From the NCBI RefSeq assembly GCF_034343125.1, contig NZ_CP139957.1:1015001-1079000 (forward strand): DNA of 64,000 nucleotides, read 5' to 3'. Shown one piece after another: positions 54,996-64,000 of the stretch. Below the pieces are notes generated by a model, which was not told the origin of the DNA, ran no database searches, and saw only the letters and a program-made list of their open reading frames with translations. This DNA is from Caldicellulosiruptor danielii (GTDB lineage Bacteria > Bacillota > Thermoanaerobacteria > Caldicellulosiruptorales > Caldicellulosiruptoraceae). The position numbers were made by a program, and so were the translations under genes. Positions within the stretch are counted from its first letter, which is position 1. Each line of letters begins with the position of its first letter.

Positions 54996-57536
54996 ATGAG
55001 TAATAAGCTTAGGATATATGAATTTGCAAAGCTTCTTGACATGCAAAATAAAGATTTGATGGATGTACTTAACAAGTTGAATATTGAGCATAAGAATCAT
55101 ATGAGTGCTCTTGAAGAGAATGATATAAATCTTGTGCTTGAATATATCTTGCACGAGAAAGACAAACAGCAAGCAGAAAGAAGAGCAGAAAGAAGACCTG
55201 TTTCAAAAGATATGCAGGTGCAAGAAAAGAGGCAAAAACCAGAAGACAGAAAACCACGTAAGTTTGATGAAAAGCCTCGTAATGAGAAAAAGGGAGAAGA
55301 AAAAGAGCGAAGTAGACAGTTGCGTGATGAAAGAAAGAAAGATGAAAGACTGAAAAAAGAAGATAGTATGGTAACAAAGCCTGAGACAAGAGGCAGAAGA
55401 TTAGATCGAGAAGGAAGGAAAACTGCAGGGATTGGTCTTCAGCAGGAAGTAGAGAAGAAACAGGTTTCCAAACCAAAGTATGAGGTTGCAAAAGAACAAA
55501 AAATAGAGAAGAAGTTTCAGGATAAGGCTCAAACAAAACAGAAACAGGAAAAGGCTCCAAAACACAGAAAGCAGGCTTTTGCTATTGAAGAAGAACATCA
55601 TGAAGAAGTGATATTGGACAGAGAAGAACTTGAAAAGGTTGACAGAGAAGTTGAAGATACTCTTTTAGAAGAAGAATACTTGCAAGAAAAGCATGTCAGA
55701 CGTGGCAGGAAAGAAAAACTTAAGAAAAAATCAAAAGAGCAAAAAGAGGTTTTGAAACTACAGACAAAGCCAGCTCAAGAGGAGAAAAAAGAAGAGATAA
55801 TAAAGATTCCAGAGAAGATTGTGGTTGGAGAGTTTGCAAACTTGATAGGAAAGCCTGCGGCAGAGATTATTAAAAAGCTTATAATGCTTGGTGTGATGGT
55901 AAATATCAATCAGGAAATAGACTTTGATGTTGCTTCTTTAATCGCAGAAGATTATGGATTTAAAGTAGAAAAAGAGATTATAAAAACTGAAGAAGAAATT
56001 CTTTTGGAGGATAAGGAAGATCCACCAGAAAGCCTTGTTCCACGACCACCTGTTGTGGTTGTGATGGGGCACGTTGACCATGGGAAAACATCCTTACTTG
56101 ATGCTATAAGAAAAACAAATGTAACAGAAAAAGAAGCAGGCGGAATCACACAGCACATTGGTGCTTCTGTTGTTGAGATAAACGGCAGAAAGATAACATT
56201 TTTAGACACACCTGGGCATGAAGCGTTTACTGCGATGAGAGCAAGAGGTGCTCAGGTTACTGATATAGCAGTACTTGTTGTTGCAGCTGATGATGGTGTT
56301 ATGCCACAGACGGTAGAAGCTATCAACCACGCGAAAGCAGCAAATGTTACTATCATAGTTGCAATAAACAAAATCGATAAGCCAGAGGCAAATCCCGAAA
56401 GAGTAAAGCAGCAGCTATCCGAATATGGACTTATTCCAGAAGAGTGGGGTGGAGATACTGTTTTTGTAAATGTTTCTGCAAAGAAAAAGATAGGTATTGA
56501 CCATCTGCTTGAAATGATTTTGCTTGTTGCAGACCTTATGGAGCTCAAAGCAAATCCAAACAGACCTGCACGCGGCAGAGTAATTGAAGCAAAACTTGAT
56601 AAAGGTAGAGGACCTGTTGCAACAGTTTTAATTCAAAAAGGAACACTAAAAGTAGGGGATTATGTTGTTGTTGGAAACACATGGGGTAGAGTCAGAGCGA
56701 TGATGGACGACAAAGGTCAGAGAATAAAGGAAGCAGGACCTTCCATGCCTGTTGAGATTTTAGGGCTTGAAGATGTGCCCATTGCAGGTGACGAGCTTGT
56801 ATGTGTGAAGGACGAAAAGACAGCAAAGACGGTTGCACAGATTAGACAGGAAAAGCTCAAAGAAGAAAAGATGCAAAGTACAAAGATATCGCTTGATGAG
56901 CTTTTTGAAAGAATTCAAAAAGGTCAGTTGAAAGAACTAAGGGTTATAATAAAAGCTGACGTTCAAGGGTCGGTGGAAGCGCTAAAATCTGCTGTTGAAA
57001 GACTTTCAAACGACAAAGTGACCGTCAAGGTCATACATGCCGCGGTTGGTGCAATTACTGAGTCTGATGTCACCTTGGCTTCTGCATCTGATGCCATAAT
57101 AATAGGATTTAATGTCAGACCAGAGGTTGGTGCAATGTCGCTTGCTGAAAAAGAAAAGGTTGATGTGAGGATGTACAGGATAATCTATGATGTTATAAAT
57201 GACATTGAAGCTGCTATGAAAGGATTGCTTGAACCTGTTTATAAAGAAGTGGTAATAGGACATGCAGAAGTAAGGCAAATATTCAAATCATCTGCAGTTG
57301 GTACAATTGCAGGATGTTATGTTTTGGACGGCAAGATAACAAGGACAGCAAACGCGCGGATTATTCGTGATGGTGTTATTGTATATGAAGGAAAGCTTGC
57401 ATCGCTCAAGCGTTTCAAGGATGATGTTAGAGAAGTTGCAGCCGGATATGAATGTGGCATGACTTTTGAGAAGTTTAACGATATAAAAGAAGGGGATATT
57501 GTAGAAGCATATGAGATGCAGAAAGTGGAAAACTAA
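54996..57536 (+). CDS. infB: Translation initiation factor IF-2
   Basis: GTPase that places initiator tRNA on the ribosome. An N-terminal IF2N domain ([24 protein letters not shown]) is followed by a Lys/Glu-rich linker (residues about 50-265), a second IF2N domain, then the GTPase: [15 protein letters not shown] near 357, [12 protein letters not shown] near 403, [11 protein letters not shown] near 460; then domains II-IV. ATG 54996 is chosen because GGAGGTG (54984-54990) ends five bases before it; GTG 54990 overlaps that site. 846 residues. Confidence 0.96.
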   Translation: MSNKLRIYEFAKLLDMQNKDLMDVLNKLNIEHKNHMSALEENDINLVLEYILHEKDKQQAERRAERRPVSKDMQVQEKRQKPEDRKPRKFDEKPRNEKKGEEKERSRQLRDERKKDERLKKEDSMVTKPETRGRRLDREGRKTAGIGLQQEVEKKQVSKPKYEVAKEQKIEKKFQDKAQTKQKQEKAPKHRKQAFAIEEEHHEEVILDREELEKVDREVEDTLLEEEYLQEKHVRRGRKEKLKKKSKEQKEVLKLQTKPAQEEKKEEIIKIPEKIVVGEFANLIGKPAAEIIKKLIMLGVMVNINQEIDFDVASLIAEDYGFKVEKEIIKTEEEILLEDKEDPPESLVPRPPVVVVMGHVDHGKTSLLDAIRKTNVTEKEAGGITQHIGASVVEINGRKITFLDTPGHEAFTAMRARGAQVTDIAVLVVAADDGVMPQTVEAINHAKAANVTIIVAINKIDKPEANPERVKQQLSEYGLIPEEWGGDTVFVNVSAKKKIGIDHLLEMILLVADLMELKANPNRPARGRVIEAKLDKGRGPVATVLIQKGTLKVGDYVVVGNTWGRVRAMMDDKGQRIKEAGPSMPVEILGLEDVPIAGDELVCVKDEKTAKTVAQIRQEKLKEEKMQSTKISLDELFERIQKGQLKELRVIIKADVQGSVEALKSAVERLSNDKVTVKVIHAAVGAITESDVTLASASDAIIIGFNVRPEVGAMSLAEKEKVDVRMYRIIYDVINDIEAAMKGLLEPVYKEVVIGHAEVRQIFKSSAVGTIAGCYVLDGKITRTANARIIRDGVIVYEGKLASLKRFKDDVREVAAGYECGMTFEKFNDIKEGDIVEAYEMQKVEN

Positions 57537-57562
57537 TTTATAAAAGAGGTGAAGAGGAAAAT

Positions 57563-57961
57563 ATGCAGTTTGAAAGGTCAGATAGGGTCTCTGAAGAAAT
57601 AAAAAAAGAACTGAGCGATATAATTCAACATGAGCTCAAAGACCCTCGACTTTGTGCAGAGCTTATAAGTATTGTAAAGGTGAATATGAGCAAAGATTTG
57701 AGACATGCGAAGGTTTATGTTAGCATATTTGACAAGGACAAAGAAAAGGTTGAAAATTCAATGAAAGCATTAGAAAATGCAAAACCTTATATTCGAAGGG
57801 AAATATCAAGGAGAATAAGCTTGAGATTTACTCCAGAAATAACATTTGAGCTGGACGACTCAATTGAGTATGGAGCACGAATTTCCCAGATTTTGAATCA
57901 GCTAAATATTTCAAAAGAAGATGAAAATATTGAGGAAAGCGAAGGTGAAGAAGAAAATTGA
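57563..57961 (+). CDS. rbfA: Ribosome-binding factor A
   Basis: A 132-residue KH-fold protein for 30S maturation: RVSEEIKKELSDIIQHELKDPRL, and DLRHAKVYVSIFDKDKEKV. The last 25 residues are strongly acidic. It overlaps nrnA by 4 bases. Confidence 0.95.
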   Translation: MQFERSDRVSEEIKKELSDIIQHELKDPRLCAELISIVKVNMSKDLRHAKVYVSIFDKDKEKVENSMKALENAKPYIRREISRRISLRFTPEITFELDDSIEYGARISQILNQLNISKEDENIEESEGEEEN

Positions 57962-58920
57962 TAGAGAGCAAGATTATCCAGCAGCTTATGGAATCAAATT
58001 CAATTGCTATTGTCTCGCACGAAAATCCTGATGGAGATTGTGTCGGTTCTATGCTTGCACTTTATCTTGCACTTAAAAGAAAAGGTAAAAATGCAAGAAT
58101 GTTCTTGAAAAGTAATGTTCCAAAGAATTTGAGGTTTTTGCCTGCAGCAGAAAACATAGAGGTGGTAGACAGAATTGACGTAAAATTTGATGTTCTTGTC
58201 CTGCTTGATACAGGCGAACTTGAGAGGACAGGAATTGAAAACATTGAAAATTGTTATTCAAAGCTAATAAACATAGACCATCATGTTACAAGCGAAGGAA
58301 TGGGCGATTTGTTTTATATAAATTCTTCCTCCGCTGCAACAGGTGAGATTATATACCAGATTGTCAAACTGATGGGCATTGACAATGATAAAGAAATTGC
58401 AACTTGTCTTTACACAAGTATTTTTACCGATACAGGAGGGTTTAAGTATTCAAACACTACTTCGATAACCCATCAGATTGCAGGTGATTTAATAAATACT
58501 GGGATTGACTTTGTGTATATCATCAACAAGGTATTTGATGAGATGAGTCTTTCAAAGTTCAATCTTTTGAAAGATGTTTTGCAGACGTTAGAGCTTTTTG
58601 AGGGAAACAAAATTGCTTTTTTGACTGTGACAAGAGAGATTCTAAAGAGAAATGGTGCATCTCGAGATGAAACCGAAAACATTATAAATTTTGCAAAAAA
58701 CATTGAAGATGTTGAAGTAGCTGCAATATTTATTGAAGAAGAGGAAGAAAACAAAATAAAAGTGAGTTTAAGGTCCAAATACTATATTGACTGTGCCCAG
58801 GTTGCCAAGGAATTTGGCGGAGGTGGACATATCAGGGCAGCTGGGTTTACAAGTAGAAATGCTTCTTTAGATGCTGTAAAGGAAAACCTACTAAGAAGAT
58901 TAAAAAGGGATCTGAGATGA
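57958..58920 (+). CDS. nrnA: Bifunctional oligoribonuclease / pAp phosphatase NrnA
   Basis: DHH-family phosphoesterase (320 residues). HENPDGDCVGSMLAL near residue 20, VLLDTGELERTG near 80, DHHVTSEG near 103 and the DHHA1 domain motif GGGGHIRAAGF near 295 are intact. It degrades nanoRNA and 3'-phosphoadenosine 5'-phosphate in Bacillus. Start TTG 57958 overlaps rbfA; truB overlaps its stop by 4 bases. Confidence 0.95.
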   Translation: MIESKIIQQLMESNSIAIVSHENPDGDCVGSMLALYLALKRKGKNARMFLKSNVPKNLRFLPAAENIEVVDRIDVKFDVLVLLDTGELERTGIENIENCYSKLINIDHHVTSEGMGDLFYINSSSAATGEIIYQIVKLMGIDNDKEIATCLYTSIFTDTGGFKYSNTTSITHQIAGDLINTGIDFVYIINKVFDEMSLSKFNLLKDVLQTLELFEGNKIAFLTVTREILKRNGASRDETENIINFAKNIEDVEVAAIFIEEEEENKIKVSLRSKYYIDCAQVAKEFGGGGHIRAAGFTSRNASLDAVKENLLRRLKRDLR

Positions 58921-59789
58921 ATGGAGTTTTGCTTGTCGACAAGCCAGTAGGAATAACCTCACATGATGTTGTTGAATTTGTTAAAAAAGTGTTCAATGTG
59001 AAAGCTGGGCATGCAGGAACGCTCGACCCATTTGCAACAGGGCTTTTGGTCATTTTGCTGGGGGAGGCTACAAAGCTTTCTTCTTTCTTTACAAGTCAAG
59101 AAAAAACATATATAGCAACAATGCAGTTTGGTATGAGGACCGATACGCTGGATATAACTGGTAAAATCAAAGAAAAGAATAATGTAATAGTTGAAAAAAA
59201 AGAGATAGAAGAATGTTTTAAAAATTTAGAAGGAGAAATTGAGCTTGATGTTCCAATTTATTCTGCAAAGAAGCTTAAGGGTAAAAAACTCTATGAGTAT
59301 GCACGAAAAGGAATAAATATTGAAATTCCAAAGGTTAAGAGTATCATATATAATATAGAGATAATTAACTATTCATATCCGTATCTTGAATTTAAAGTTC
59401 GGTGTAGCCATGGAACGTATATAAGAAGTTTGGCTGAAAAGATTGCAGAAAGTCTTTCTACTATAGGTCTACTTTCTGAGCTAAAAAGGACAAAAAGCGG
59501 TTTTTTTGATTTAAAAGATGCAGTGTTGCTTAGTGATATTAGGGCAGAAAGTATAATTCCTGTGTGCAGGCTATTTAAAAATGAGATAAAAGTAGATAGA
59601 AAAACATATAAAAAGATTTTAAATGGGAATCTACTTGTAAACCAGGACATAGAAGATATTATAGATATTGACACTACTTTTGCAGACTTTTTCAAAATCT
59701 GGGTTGATAAGGCTGTCTTTATCTACAAAAGAGAAAGGGATGTATTCAAATATATTTTAAAGGTGGAAACTACAGATGAATGTTTATGA
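58917..59789 (+). CDS. truB: tRNA pseudouridine-55 synthase
   Basis: Makes pseudouridine at position 55 of tRNAs. NGVLLVDKPVGITSHDVV at the N-terminus and the catalytic GHAGTLDPFATGLLVI (Asp near residue 39) are diagnostic; YIRSLAEKI near 175 supports it. 290 residues. Overlaps ribF by 14 bases. Confidence 0.96.
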   Translation: MNGVLLVDKPVGITSHDVVEFVKKVFNVKAGHAGTLDPFATGLLVILLGEATKLSSFFTSQEKTYIATMQFGMRTDTLDITGKIKEKNNVIVEKKEIEECFKNLEGEIELDVPIYSAKKLKGKKLYEYARKGINIEIPKVKSIIYNIEIINYSYPYLEFKVRCSHGTYIRSLAEKIAESLSTIGLLSELKRTKSGFFDLKDAVLLSDIRAESIIPVCRLFKNEIKVDRKTYKKILNGNLLVNQDIEDIIDIDTTFADFFKIWVDKAVFIYKRERDVFKYILKVETTDECL

Positions 59790-60693
59790 AATGGTGGAGA
59801 AAAGGTACGATAGCCCAGCTGTTGCGCTTGGGTTTTTTGACGGCTTTCATATAGGTCATAAAAAACTGTTTGAGGTTTTAGATGCAAATGCCAGCGGTAG
59901 AAAAAAAGTTGTTTTTACTTTTAAAAATCATCCTGACAACCTTCTTGGTTTTGATACAAAGTATATACTTACAAACGAGGAAAGATTAGAATTTTTCCGA
60001 AATTATGACATAGATGATGTGTATTTTATAGAATTTAATAAAAAAATAATGCAGATGGATAAAGATAGGTTTATTGAGAAAATCCTAATTGATAATTTAA
60101 ATGTATCGGTGGTAGTTGTAGGGTATGACTTTACGTTTGGATATAAGGCGGAGGGAGATAGCAAGTATCTGTGCGAAAAACTTCATCAGTTTGGTCGAAA
60201 GTGTATTGTGATTGACCCAGTGATGTACCAAGAACACATTGTGAGCAGCACGCTTATCCGAAGATTAATACTTGAGGGGAACATAAAACTTGCAAACTGC
60301 ATGCTTGGCTTTCACTTTTTCATTAGTGGTACTGTAAAAAGAGGCAACAGGTTAGGGAAAAAAATGGGTTTTCCAACCATTAACATAAAATTTGATAAAG
60401 AAAAGATAGTGCCCAAAAAAGGTGTATATGTCACAAATACAATTATTGATGATAAGAGGTATCTTTCCATAACCAATGTGGGGACAAACCCAACTGTTTC
60501 AGCATCAGAAAATATAAAAATAGAGACACACATATTGGGTGTTGATAAGGACATGTATGGCAAACAAGTAAGAATAGAATTTATCGATTTTGTGCGTGAA
60601 GAGAAAAAATTTTCGAATATAAATGAGCTCAAAAACCAAATAGCGCAAGATGTTGAGTACGTAAAAGCTTTATTTTGCAAAGCAAGTATATAG
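59776..60693 (+). CDS. ribF: Bifunctional riboflavin kinase / FAD synthetase
   Basis: Makes FMN and FAD. The N-terminal adenylyltransferase half has ALGFFDGFHIGHKKLFEV near residue 17 and VVVGYDFTFGYKAEGD near 112, and STLIRRLI near 155; the C-terminal kinase half has RGNRLGKKMGFPTINI near 193. 305 residues. Its stop codon is inside the rpsO promoter. Confidence 0.95.
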   Translation: MNVYEMVEKRYDSPAVALGFFDGFHIGHKKLFEVLDANASGRKKVVFTFKNHPDNLLGFDTKYILTNEERLEFFRNYDIDDVYFIEFNKKIMQMDKDRFIEKILIDNLNVSVVVVGYDFTFGYKAEGDSKYLCEKLHQFGRKCIVIDPVMYQEHIVSSTLIRRLILEGNIKLANCMLGFHFFISGTVKRGNRLGKKMGFPTINIKFDKEKIVPKKGVYVTNTIIDDKRYLSITNVGTNPTVSASENIKIETHILGVDKDMYGKQVRIEFIDFVREEKKFSNINELKNQIAQDVEYVKALFCKASI

Positions 60694-60719
60694 ACATAAG
60701 CGAAGATTTTTGCTACAAT
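60691..60719 (+). promoter_or_regulatory. rpsO promoter
   Basis: TAGACA (60691-60696), 17 bases, TACAAT (60714-60719); each hexamer differs from consensus by one base. It overlaps the ribF stop codon. Confidence 0.75.
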
Positions 60720-60734
60720 ATGCTATGTGCTAAC

Positions 60735-60772
60735 CTGGGTCATTGTCAGAGGATGCTCCCAGCCTTTGACAA
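60735..60772 (+). promoter_or_regulatory. rpsO leader hairpin, possible pseudoknot (S15 autoregulation candidate)
   Basis: TTGTCAGAGG (60743-60752) pairs with CCTTTGACAA (60763-60772) with one G-U pair. CCCAG at the 3' side of the loop (60758-60762) is complementary to CTGGG just upstream (60735-60739). Such a fold in the S15 leader resembles known S15 autoregulatory sites, which differ between bacteria. The remaining leader to 60810 carries AAAGGGAGGTG. Confidence 0.5.
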
Positions 60773-60810
60773 AGATTCAGGCATTTTTAGAGAAAGGGAG
60801 GTGCAAAAAG

Positions 60811-61077
60811 ATGCTCACAAAACAGCAGAAAGAAGAAATCATTAAAAAGTATCAACTTCATGAATCTGATACGGGTTCGCCAGAGGTACAAATTGCGCTT
60901 TTGACAGAAAGAATTAACAGGCTAAACGAACATCTTCAGGTTCACAAAAAGGATTTCCATTCAAGAAGAGGTCTTTTAAAGATGGTAGGTCAGAGAAGGA
61001 AACTTCTCAATTACCTCAAAGAGTATGACATCAACAGGTATCGTGAGCTTATAGAAAAGTTAGGACTGAGAAAATAA
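60811..61077 (+). CDS. rpsO: Ribosomal protein S15
   Basis: An 88-residue 30S protein: [39 protein letters not shown] and [13 protein letters not shown] are near-invariant. ATG 60811 follows AGGGAGGTG with normal spacing; the longer frame to 60727 is the leader. Promoter, structured leader and trailing terminator make it a short monocistronic unit with read-through to pnp. Confidence 0.98.
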   Translation: MLTKQQKEEIIKKYQLHESDTGSPEVQIALLTERINRLNEHLQVHKKDFHSRRGLLKMVGQRRKLLNYLKEYDINRYRELIEKLGLRK

Positions 61078-61084
61078 TTGGCAG

Positions 61085-61120
61085 AATAATTGGAGCGGTA
61101 TTATTCCGCTCCATTATTTT
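61085..61120 (+). terminator. Terminator/attenuator between rpsO and pnp
   Basis: TGGAGCGG (61091-61098) pairs with CCGCTCCA (61106-61113), extended by AATAAT/TTATT, then TTATTTT. Comparable rpsO-pnp intergenic hairpins are processing sites and partial terminators in other bacteria. Confidence 0.85.
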
Positions 61121-61138
61121 AGAAAGAGGTGGTAGGGA

Positions 61139-63244
61139 TTGGAGAGTAAAATTTACAAAATGGAACTTGCGGGAAGAGAGCTCAGCTTTGAGATTGGGAA
61201 ATATGCTCTTTTGGCAAATGGGGCTGTGCTTGCAAGATATGGTGACACAGCAGTGCTTGTTACTGCATGTGCTTCTGAAAAACCCAGAGAAGGTATAAAC
61301 TTTTTCCCGCTTACAGTTGACTATGAAGAGAGACTGTACTCTGTTGGTAAAATTCCAGGTGGATTTATAAAGAGAGAAGGCAAACCATCTGAAAAAGCAA
61401 TTCTTTCTGCAAGATTGATTGACAGACCTATAAGACCGCTTTTCCCGAAAGATTTTTATCATGATGTCTCTGTTATAGCCACCGTACTGTCAGTTGACCC
61501 TGACAATCCACCGGATGTTCTTGCAATGCTTGGTTCATCTGTTGCACTGTCAATCTCTGATATTCCATTTGAAGGACCGACTGGTTCTGTACTTGTTGGG
61601 TATGTGGATGGAAAGATTGTTATAAATCCGACGGCAAAGGAAAGAGAAGTGAGCAAGCTTCACCTTGTTGTATCGGGGACAAAGGACAGGGTAATGATGA
61701 TAGAAGCTGGTGCTAAAGAAGTTCCCGAAGATATAATGCTTGAGGCTATTATGACAGCACAGGAAGAGATAAAGAAGATTGTTGAGTTTATTGAGGGAAT
61801 AGTAAAAGAAGTTGGCAAACCAAAAATGGAGTATCAAAAGAGGATTGTGCCTGAAGAGATAAAACAAAAGGTACGAGAGATTGCATACGACAAGGTTTAC
61901 CAGTATGTGCAAATACCCGACAAGATTGAGAGGGATAAGAAGCTTGATGAGCTCAAAGAAGAAGTGTTCAAGGCTTTCGAAGGTGAGACAGAAGAAGCTC
62001 TTTTACTTGTGGATGATGCTCTTTATAACCTTGAAAAAGAGATTGTCAGAAAGATGATTGCAGAGGAAGGAAAACGACCTGATGGTAGAAAGTTTGATGA
62101 GATAAGGCCGCTTTATGCTGAGGTTGGTATTTTGCCAAGAACACATGGTTCTGCGCTGTTCAAAAGAGGTTACACTCAGGTTTTGACAGTTGCAACTCTT
62201 GGTACAAAAGGCGAGATGCAGTTTTTAGACGGTCTTGAAGAAGAAGAGGCAAAAAGGTATATGCATCATTATAACTTCCCGCCGTTTTCTACAGGTGAAT
62301 CAAAACCTGTAAGAGGTCCAGGAAGAAGAGAGATAGGACATGGTGCATTGGCTGAAAGGGCACTTGAGCCTGTCATTCCTTCAGAGGATGAATTCCCTTA
62401 CACCATTCGACTTGTATCTGAGGTTTTGACATCTAACGGTTCAACGTCACAGGCAAGTGTTTGTGGCAGTACTCTTGCGCTTATGGATGCTGGTGTGCCG
62501 ATCAAAGCGCCTGTTGCAGGAATTTCTATCGGCCTTATTACAAAAGATGACCACAGTTTTATTTTACTTACCGACATTCAAGGTATAGAAGACTTCTTTG
62601 GAGATATGGACTTTAAGGTAGCAGGAACCAGAGAAGGTATTACTGCCATTCAGCTTGACATAAAAATCCATGGGCTTACAAGAGAAATTATCGAAAAGGC
62701 ACTCTATCAGGCAAGAGAAGCAAGACTCAAAATTTTGGATTTTATGCAGACTGTAATTGACAAGCCAAGAAGCGATCTTTCACCTTATGCTCCAAAGATA
62801 TTCAAAACTACAGTTGACCCTGAAAAGATTCGAGATATAATTGGACCAGGTGGAAAGATGATTAACAAAATCATCGCAGAAACAAATGTTAAGATTGATA
62901 TAGAACCAGACGGAAGAATATTTGTAGCAGCCCCTGATGATATATCTGGTAACAGGGCAATTAGCATGATTGAGGGAATTGGTCGTGAAATTGAAGTTGG
63001 TCAGTTTTTCCTTGGCAAGGTGACAAGAACCGCATCTTATGGAGCGTTTGTTGAAATATATCCTGGAAAAGAAGGACTTGTGCATATATCTCAATTAGAT
63101 GAGAGAAGATTAAAGTCTGTAGACGAAGTTGTAAAAGTTGGAGATTTAGTACTTGTAAAGGTAATAGGGATTGATAAACTTGGCAGACTTTCACTTTCAC
63201 GAAAAGAAGCACTGAACGTCACATACTCAAGAAAAGCAAAATAA
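61139..63244 (+). CDS. pnp: Polyribonucleotide nucleotidyltransferase (PNPase)
   Basis: 3'-5' phosphorolytic exonuclease of 701 residues. Two RNase PH domains (first from residue 5; second from about 310, with [20 protein letters not shown] near 395), an alpha-helical linker, KH domain ([12 protein letters not shown] near 565) and S1 domain ([31 protein letters not shown] near 625). Catalytic [22 protein letters not shown] is present. Start TTG 61139, with AGAGGTGG upstream. Confidence 0.97.
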   Translation: MESKIYKMELAGRELSFEIGKYALLANGAVLARYGDTAVLVTACASEKPREGINFFPLTVDYEERLYSVGKIPGGFIKREGKPSEKAILSARLIDRPIRPLFPKDFYHDVSVIATVLSVDPDNPPDVLAMLGSSVALSISDIPFEGPTGSVLVGYVDGKIVINPTAKEREVSKLHLVVSGTKDRVMMIEAGAKEVPEDIMLEAIMTAQEEIKKIVEFIEGIVKEVGKPKMEYQKRIVPEEIKQKVREIAYDKVYQYVQIPDKIERDKKLDELKEEVFKAFEGETEEALLLVDDALYNLEKEIVRKMIAEEGKRPDGRKFDEIRPLYAEVGILPRTHGSALFKRGYTQVLTVATLGTKGEMQFLDGLEEEEAKRYMHHYNFPPFSTGESKPVRGPGRREIGHGALAERALEPVIPSEDEFPYTIRLVSEVLTSNGSTSQASVCGSTLALMDAGVPIKAPVAGISIGLITKDDHSFILLTDIQGIEDFFGDMDFKVAGTREGITAIQLDIKIHGLTREIIEKALYQAREARLKILDFMQTVIDKPRSDLSPYAPKIFKTTVDPEKIRDIIGPGGKMINKIIAETNVKIDIEPDGRIFVAAPDDISGNRAISMIEGIGREIEVGQFFLGKVTRTASYGAFVEIYPGKEGLVHISQLDERRLKSVDEVVKVGDLVLVKVIGIDKLGRLSLSRKEALNVTYSRKAK

Positions 63245-63294
63245 AAGAAAGCATAAACCATTCGAAGATGGCTTATGCTTTCTTTTATTTTTGT
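63243..63294 (+). terminator. Bidirectional terminator after pnp
   Basis: AAAAGAAAGCATAA (63243-63256) pairs exactly with TTATGCTTTCTTTT (63273-63286), with an inner CCAT/ATGG. The convergent exporter gene ends at 63306, so it likely serves both. Confidence 0.88.
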
Positions 63295-63305
63295 TTATGT
63301 TAAGT

Positions 63306-63752
63306 TTAAGATTTTCTTTGAAAGGCTTTGAACACCCAGTTAAAAGACGTTACAATCATTATCGCAACTGCAATTGAACCTGCAATCAAAAGAGTTTGCA
63401 TACCTGTTTTGATAGCAAGTTCAAACTGGCTTTTGAGAAGTGCTATCATTGTATTGTACATGCCAGCTCCTGGCACAAGCGGTATCAATCCCGGTATGAG
63501 AAAAATTGGCACAGGATTTTTGAGAAATCTTGCAAATATTTCTGACAGTACATTTATGGCAAGTGCAGCAAAGAAAACAGATAAAATTTGAGAAAATCCA
63601 AATTGCAGTAAAAGTAAATTGACAAGCCAGCCACACATTCCATTTATTCCGCAGCATAGCAGACTCTTGCGTGATGAGTTTGTTAGGATGGCAAAAGAAA
63701 AACTTACAATGAACGCTGAAGTTAGCTGTAGTAACAAACTTCTTTCCAACAT
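63306..63752 (-). CDS. ThrE-type exporter, DUF3815 half (ThrE_2)
   Basis: A 148-residue membrane protein with four to five helices: the family CCGINGMCGWLVNLLLLQFG near residue 33 and NPVPIFLIPGLIPLVPGAGMYNTMIALL near 80. In Firmicutes ThrE is often split into a DUF1212 half and this DUF3815 half, which together export threonine/serine-like amino acids. The other half is upstream on the same strand, 21 bases away. Confidence 0.88.
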   Translation of the reverse strand: MLERSLLLQLTSAFIVSFSFAILTNSSRKSLLCCGINGMCGWLVNLLLLQFGFSQILSVFFAALAINVLSEIFARFLKNPVPIFLIPGLIPLVPGAGMYNTMIALLKSQFELAIKTGMQTLLIAGSIAVAIMIVTSFNWVFKAFQRKS

Positions 63753-63773
63753 TTTTTCCTCCTTTTTTTGGGG

Positions 63774-64000
63774 CTATCTAAAAAGACTGAGTGCAATACC
63801 AGCTCCTGTAGCAATAAACACAGCTATCAAGAAAGCTTCAACTCCTCTTGCAACACCAGATAGAAGGTCGCCTGCGATAGTATCTCTTATTGCGTTTGTA
63901 ATTGCAACACCTGGTGTCATTATCATTACAGAGCCAATGATTATTTTATCTAAATGAATACCTATGTTGAAGTTTACTGTTATGATAGCCATCAGAGCAG
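63774..64000 (-). CDS. ThrE-type exporter, DUF1212 half (ThrE_1), C-terminal part cut by window edge
   Basis: The frame continues past base 64000, so ATG 63992 is an internal Met, not the start. The visible 75 residues hold the end of the DUF1212 domain: VNFNIGIHLDKIIIGSVMIMTPGVAITNAIRDTIAGDLLSGVARGVEAFLIAVFIATGAGIAL, with three helices and the conserved TPGVAITNAIRD. It pairs with the DUF3815 half that follows. Confidence 0.85.
   Translation of the reverse strand, partial: ALMAIITVNFNIGIHLDKIIIGSVMIMTPGVAITNAIRDTIAGDLLSGVARGVEAFLIAVFIATGAGIALSLFR

Noticed and set aside
55150..55790. Lys/Glu-rich low-complexity stretch in infB as a possible separate repeat or insertion.
   Set aside because: It is the normal variable linker between the IF2 N-terminal domains, in frame and without repeats at the DNA level.
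1..64000. CRISPR arrays, insertion sequences, phage or attachment sites.
   Set aside because: No regularly spaced direct repeats, transposase or integrase-like frames, or terminal inverted repeats were seen on reading both strands.

Overview
The window is a 64 kb stretch of AT-rich chromosome from a Gram-positive, Firmicutes-type bacterium. Three things point there: the gene order (recA-recX-rny-ymdB, spoIIIAA-AH, asp23-amaP-nusB-xseAB-ispA, yicC-remA-gmk-rpoZ-coaBC-priA-def-fmt-rsmB-rlmN-prpC-prkC-rsgA-rpe, rimP-nusA-infB-rbfA-nrnA-truB-ribF-rpsO-pnp), the strong AGGAGG-type ribosome binding sites, and the sporulation genes. Composition and overall content look most like Caldicellulosiruptor or a close thermophilic clostridial relative; that genus call is my inference from memory of such genomes. 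No phage, insertion sequence or CRISPR array is visible, and nearly all of it is core housekeeping DNA.

Layout. 1-1.1 kb: the tail of a YlqG/YlqH/YraN cluster. 1.2-5 kb: dipicolinate synthase dpaAB and the SpoIIIE translocase. 5-15.1 kb: YgiQ radical-SAM protein, folD, rimO, pgsA, cinA, recA (own promoter with a LexA-like box), recX, RNase Y and YmdB. 15.2-20 kb: the complete eight-gene spoIIIA operon. 20-24.3 kb: Asp23/AmaP envelope genes, nusB, xseAB, ispA. 24.3-24.7 kb: RNase P RNA. 24.7-27.2 kb, minus strand: a major-facilitator transporter, spoVT and a small internally repeated protein. 27.3-31 kb: iorAB plus phenylacetate-CoA ligase, for ferredoxin-linked aromatic 2-oxoacid oxidation. 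31-35.6 kb: the least characterised part (unknown membrane protein, YetF family, DUF4363, an orphan protein, CoA-binding protein, tRNA-Thr, DUF89 protein). 35.6-38.6 kb, minus strand: a hydantoinase/oxoprolinase-type ATPase paired with a histone-deacetylase-like hydrolase. 38.7-52.9 kb: the yicC to rpe housekeeping run. 53-63.2 kb: the nusA-infB and rpsO-pnp operons. 63.3 kb to the end, minus strand: a split ThrE-type exporter.

The most useful non-routine observations are these. (1) Five conserved genes (yraN, spoIIIE, ispA, an MFS transporter, rpe) are each broken by a one-base indel in a homopolymer, two of them in the same octamer; sequencing error is the simplest reading. (2) rny and rsmB appear to start with ATT codons. 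(3) The rpsO leader can form a hairpin whose loop pairs with an upstream segment (pseudoknot geometry). (4) A perfect sigma-K-like element precedes dpaA. (5) A hairpin occludes the Shine-Dalgarno of the yetF-family gene. (6) A 124-residue protein next to spoVT is an exact-register 57-residue tandem repeat. (7) A hyuA-like ATPase and an HDAC-like hydrolase form a two-gene operon with its own promoter. I found no clear evidence of a wholly new multi-gene system.
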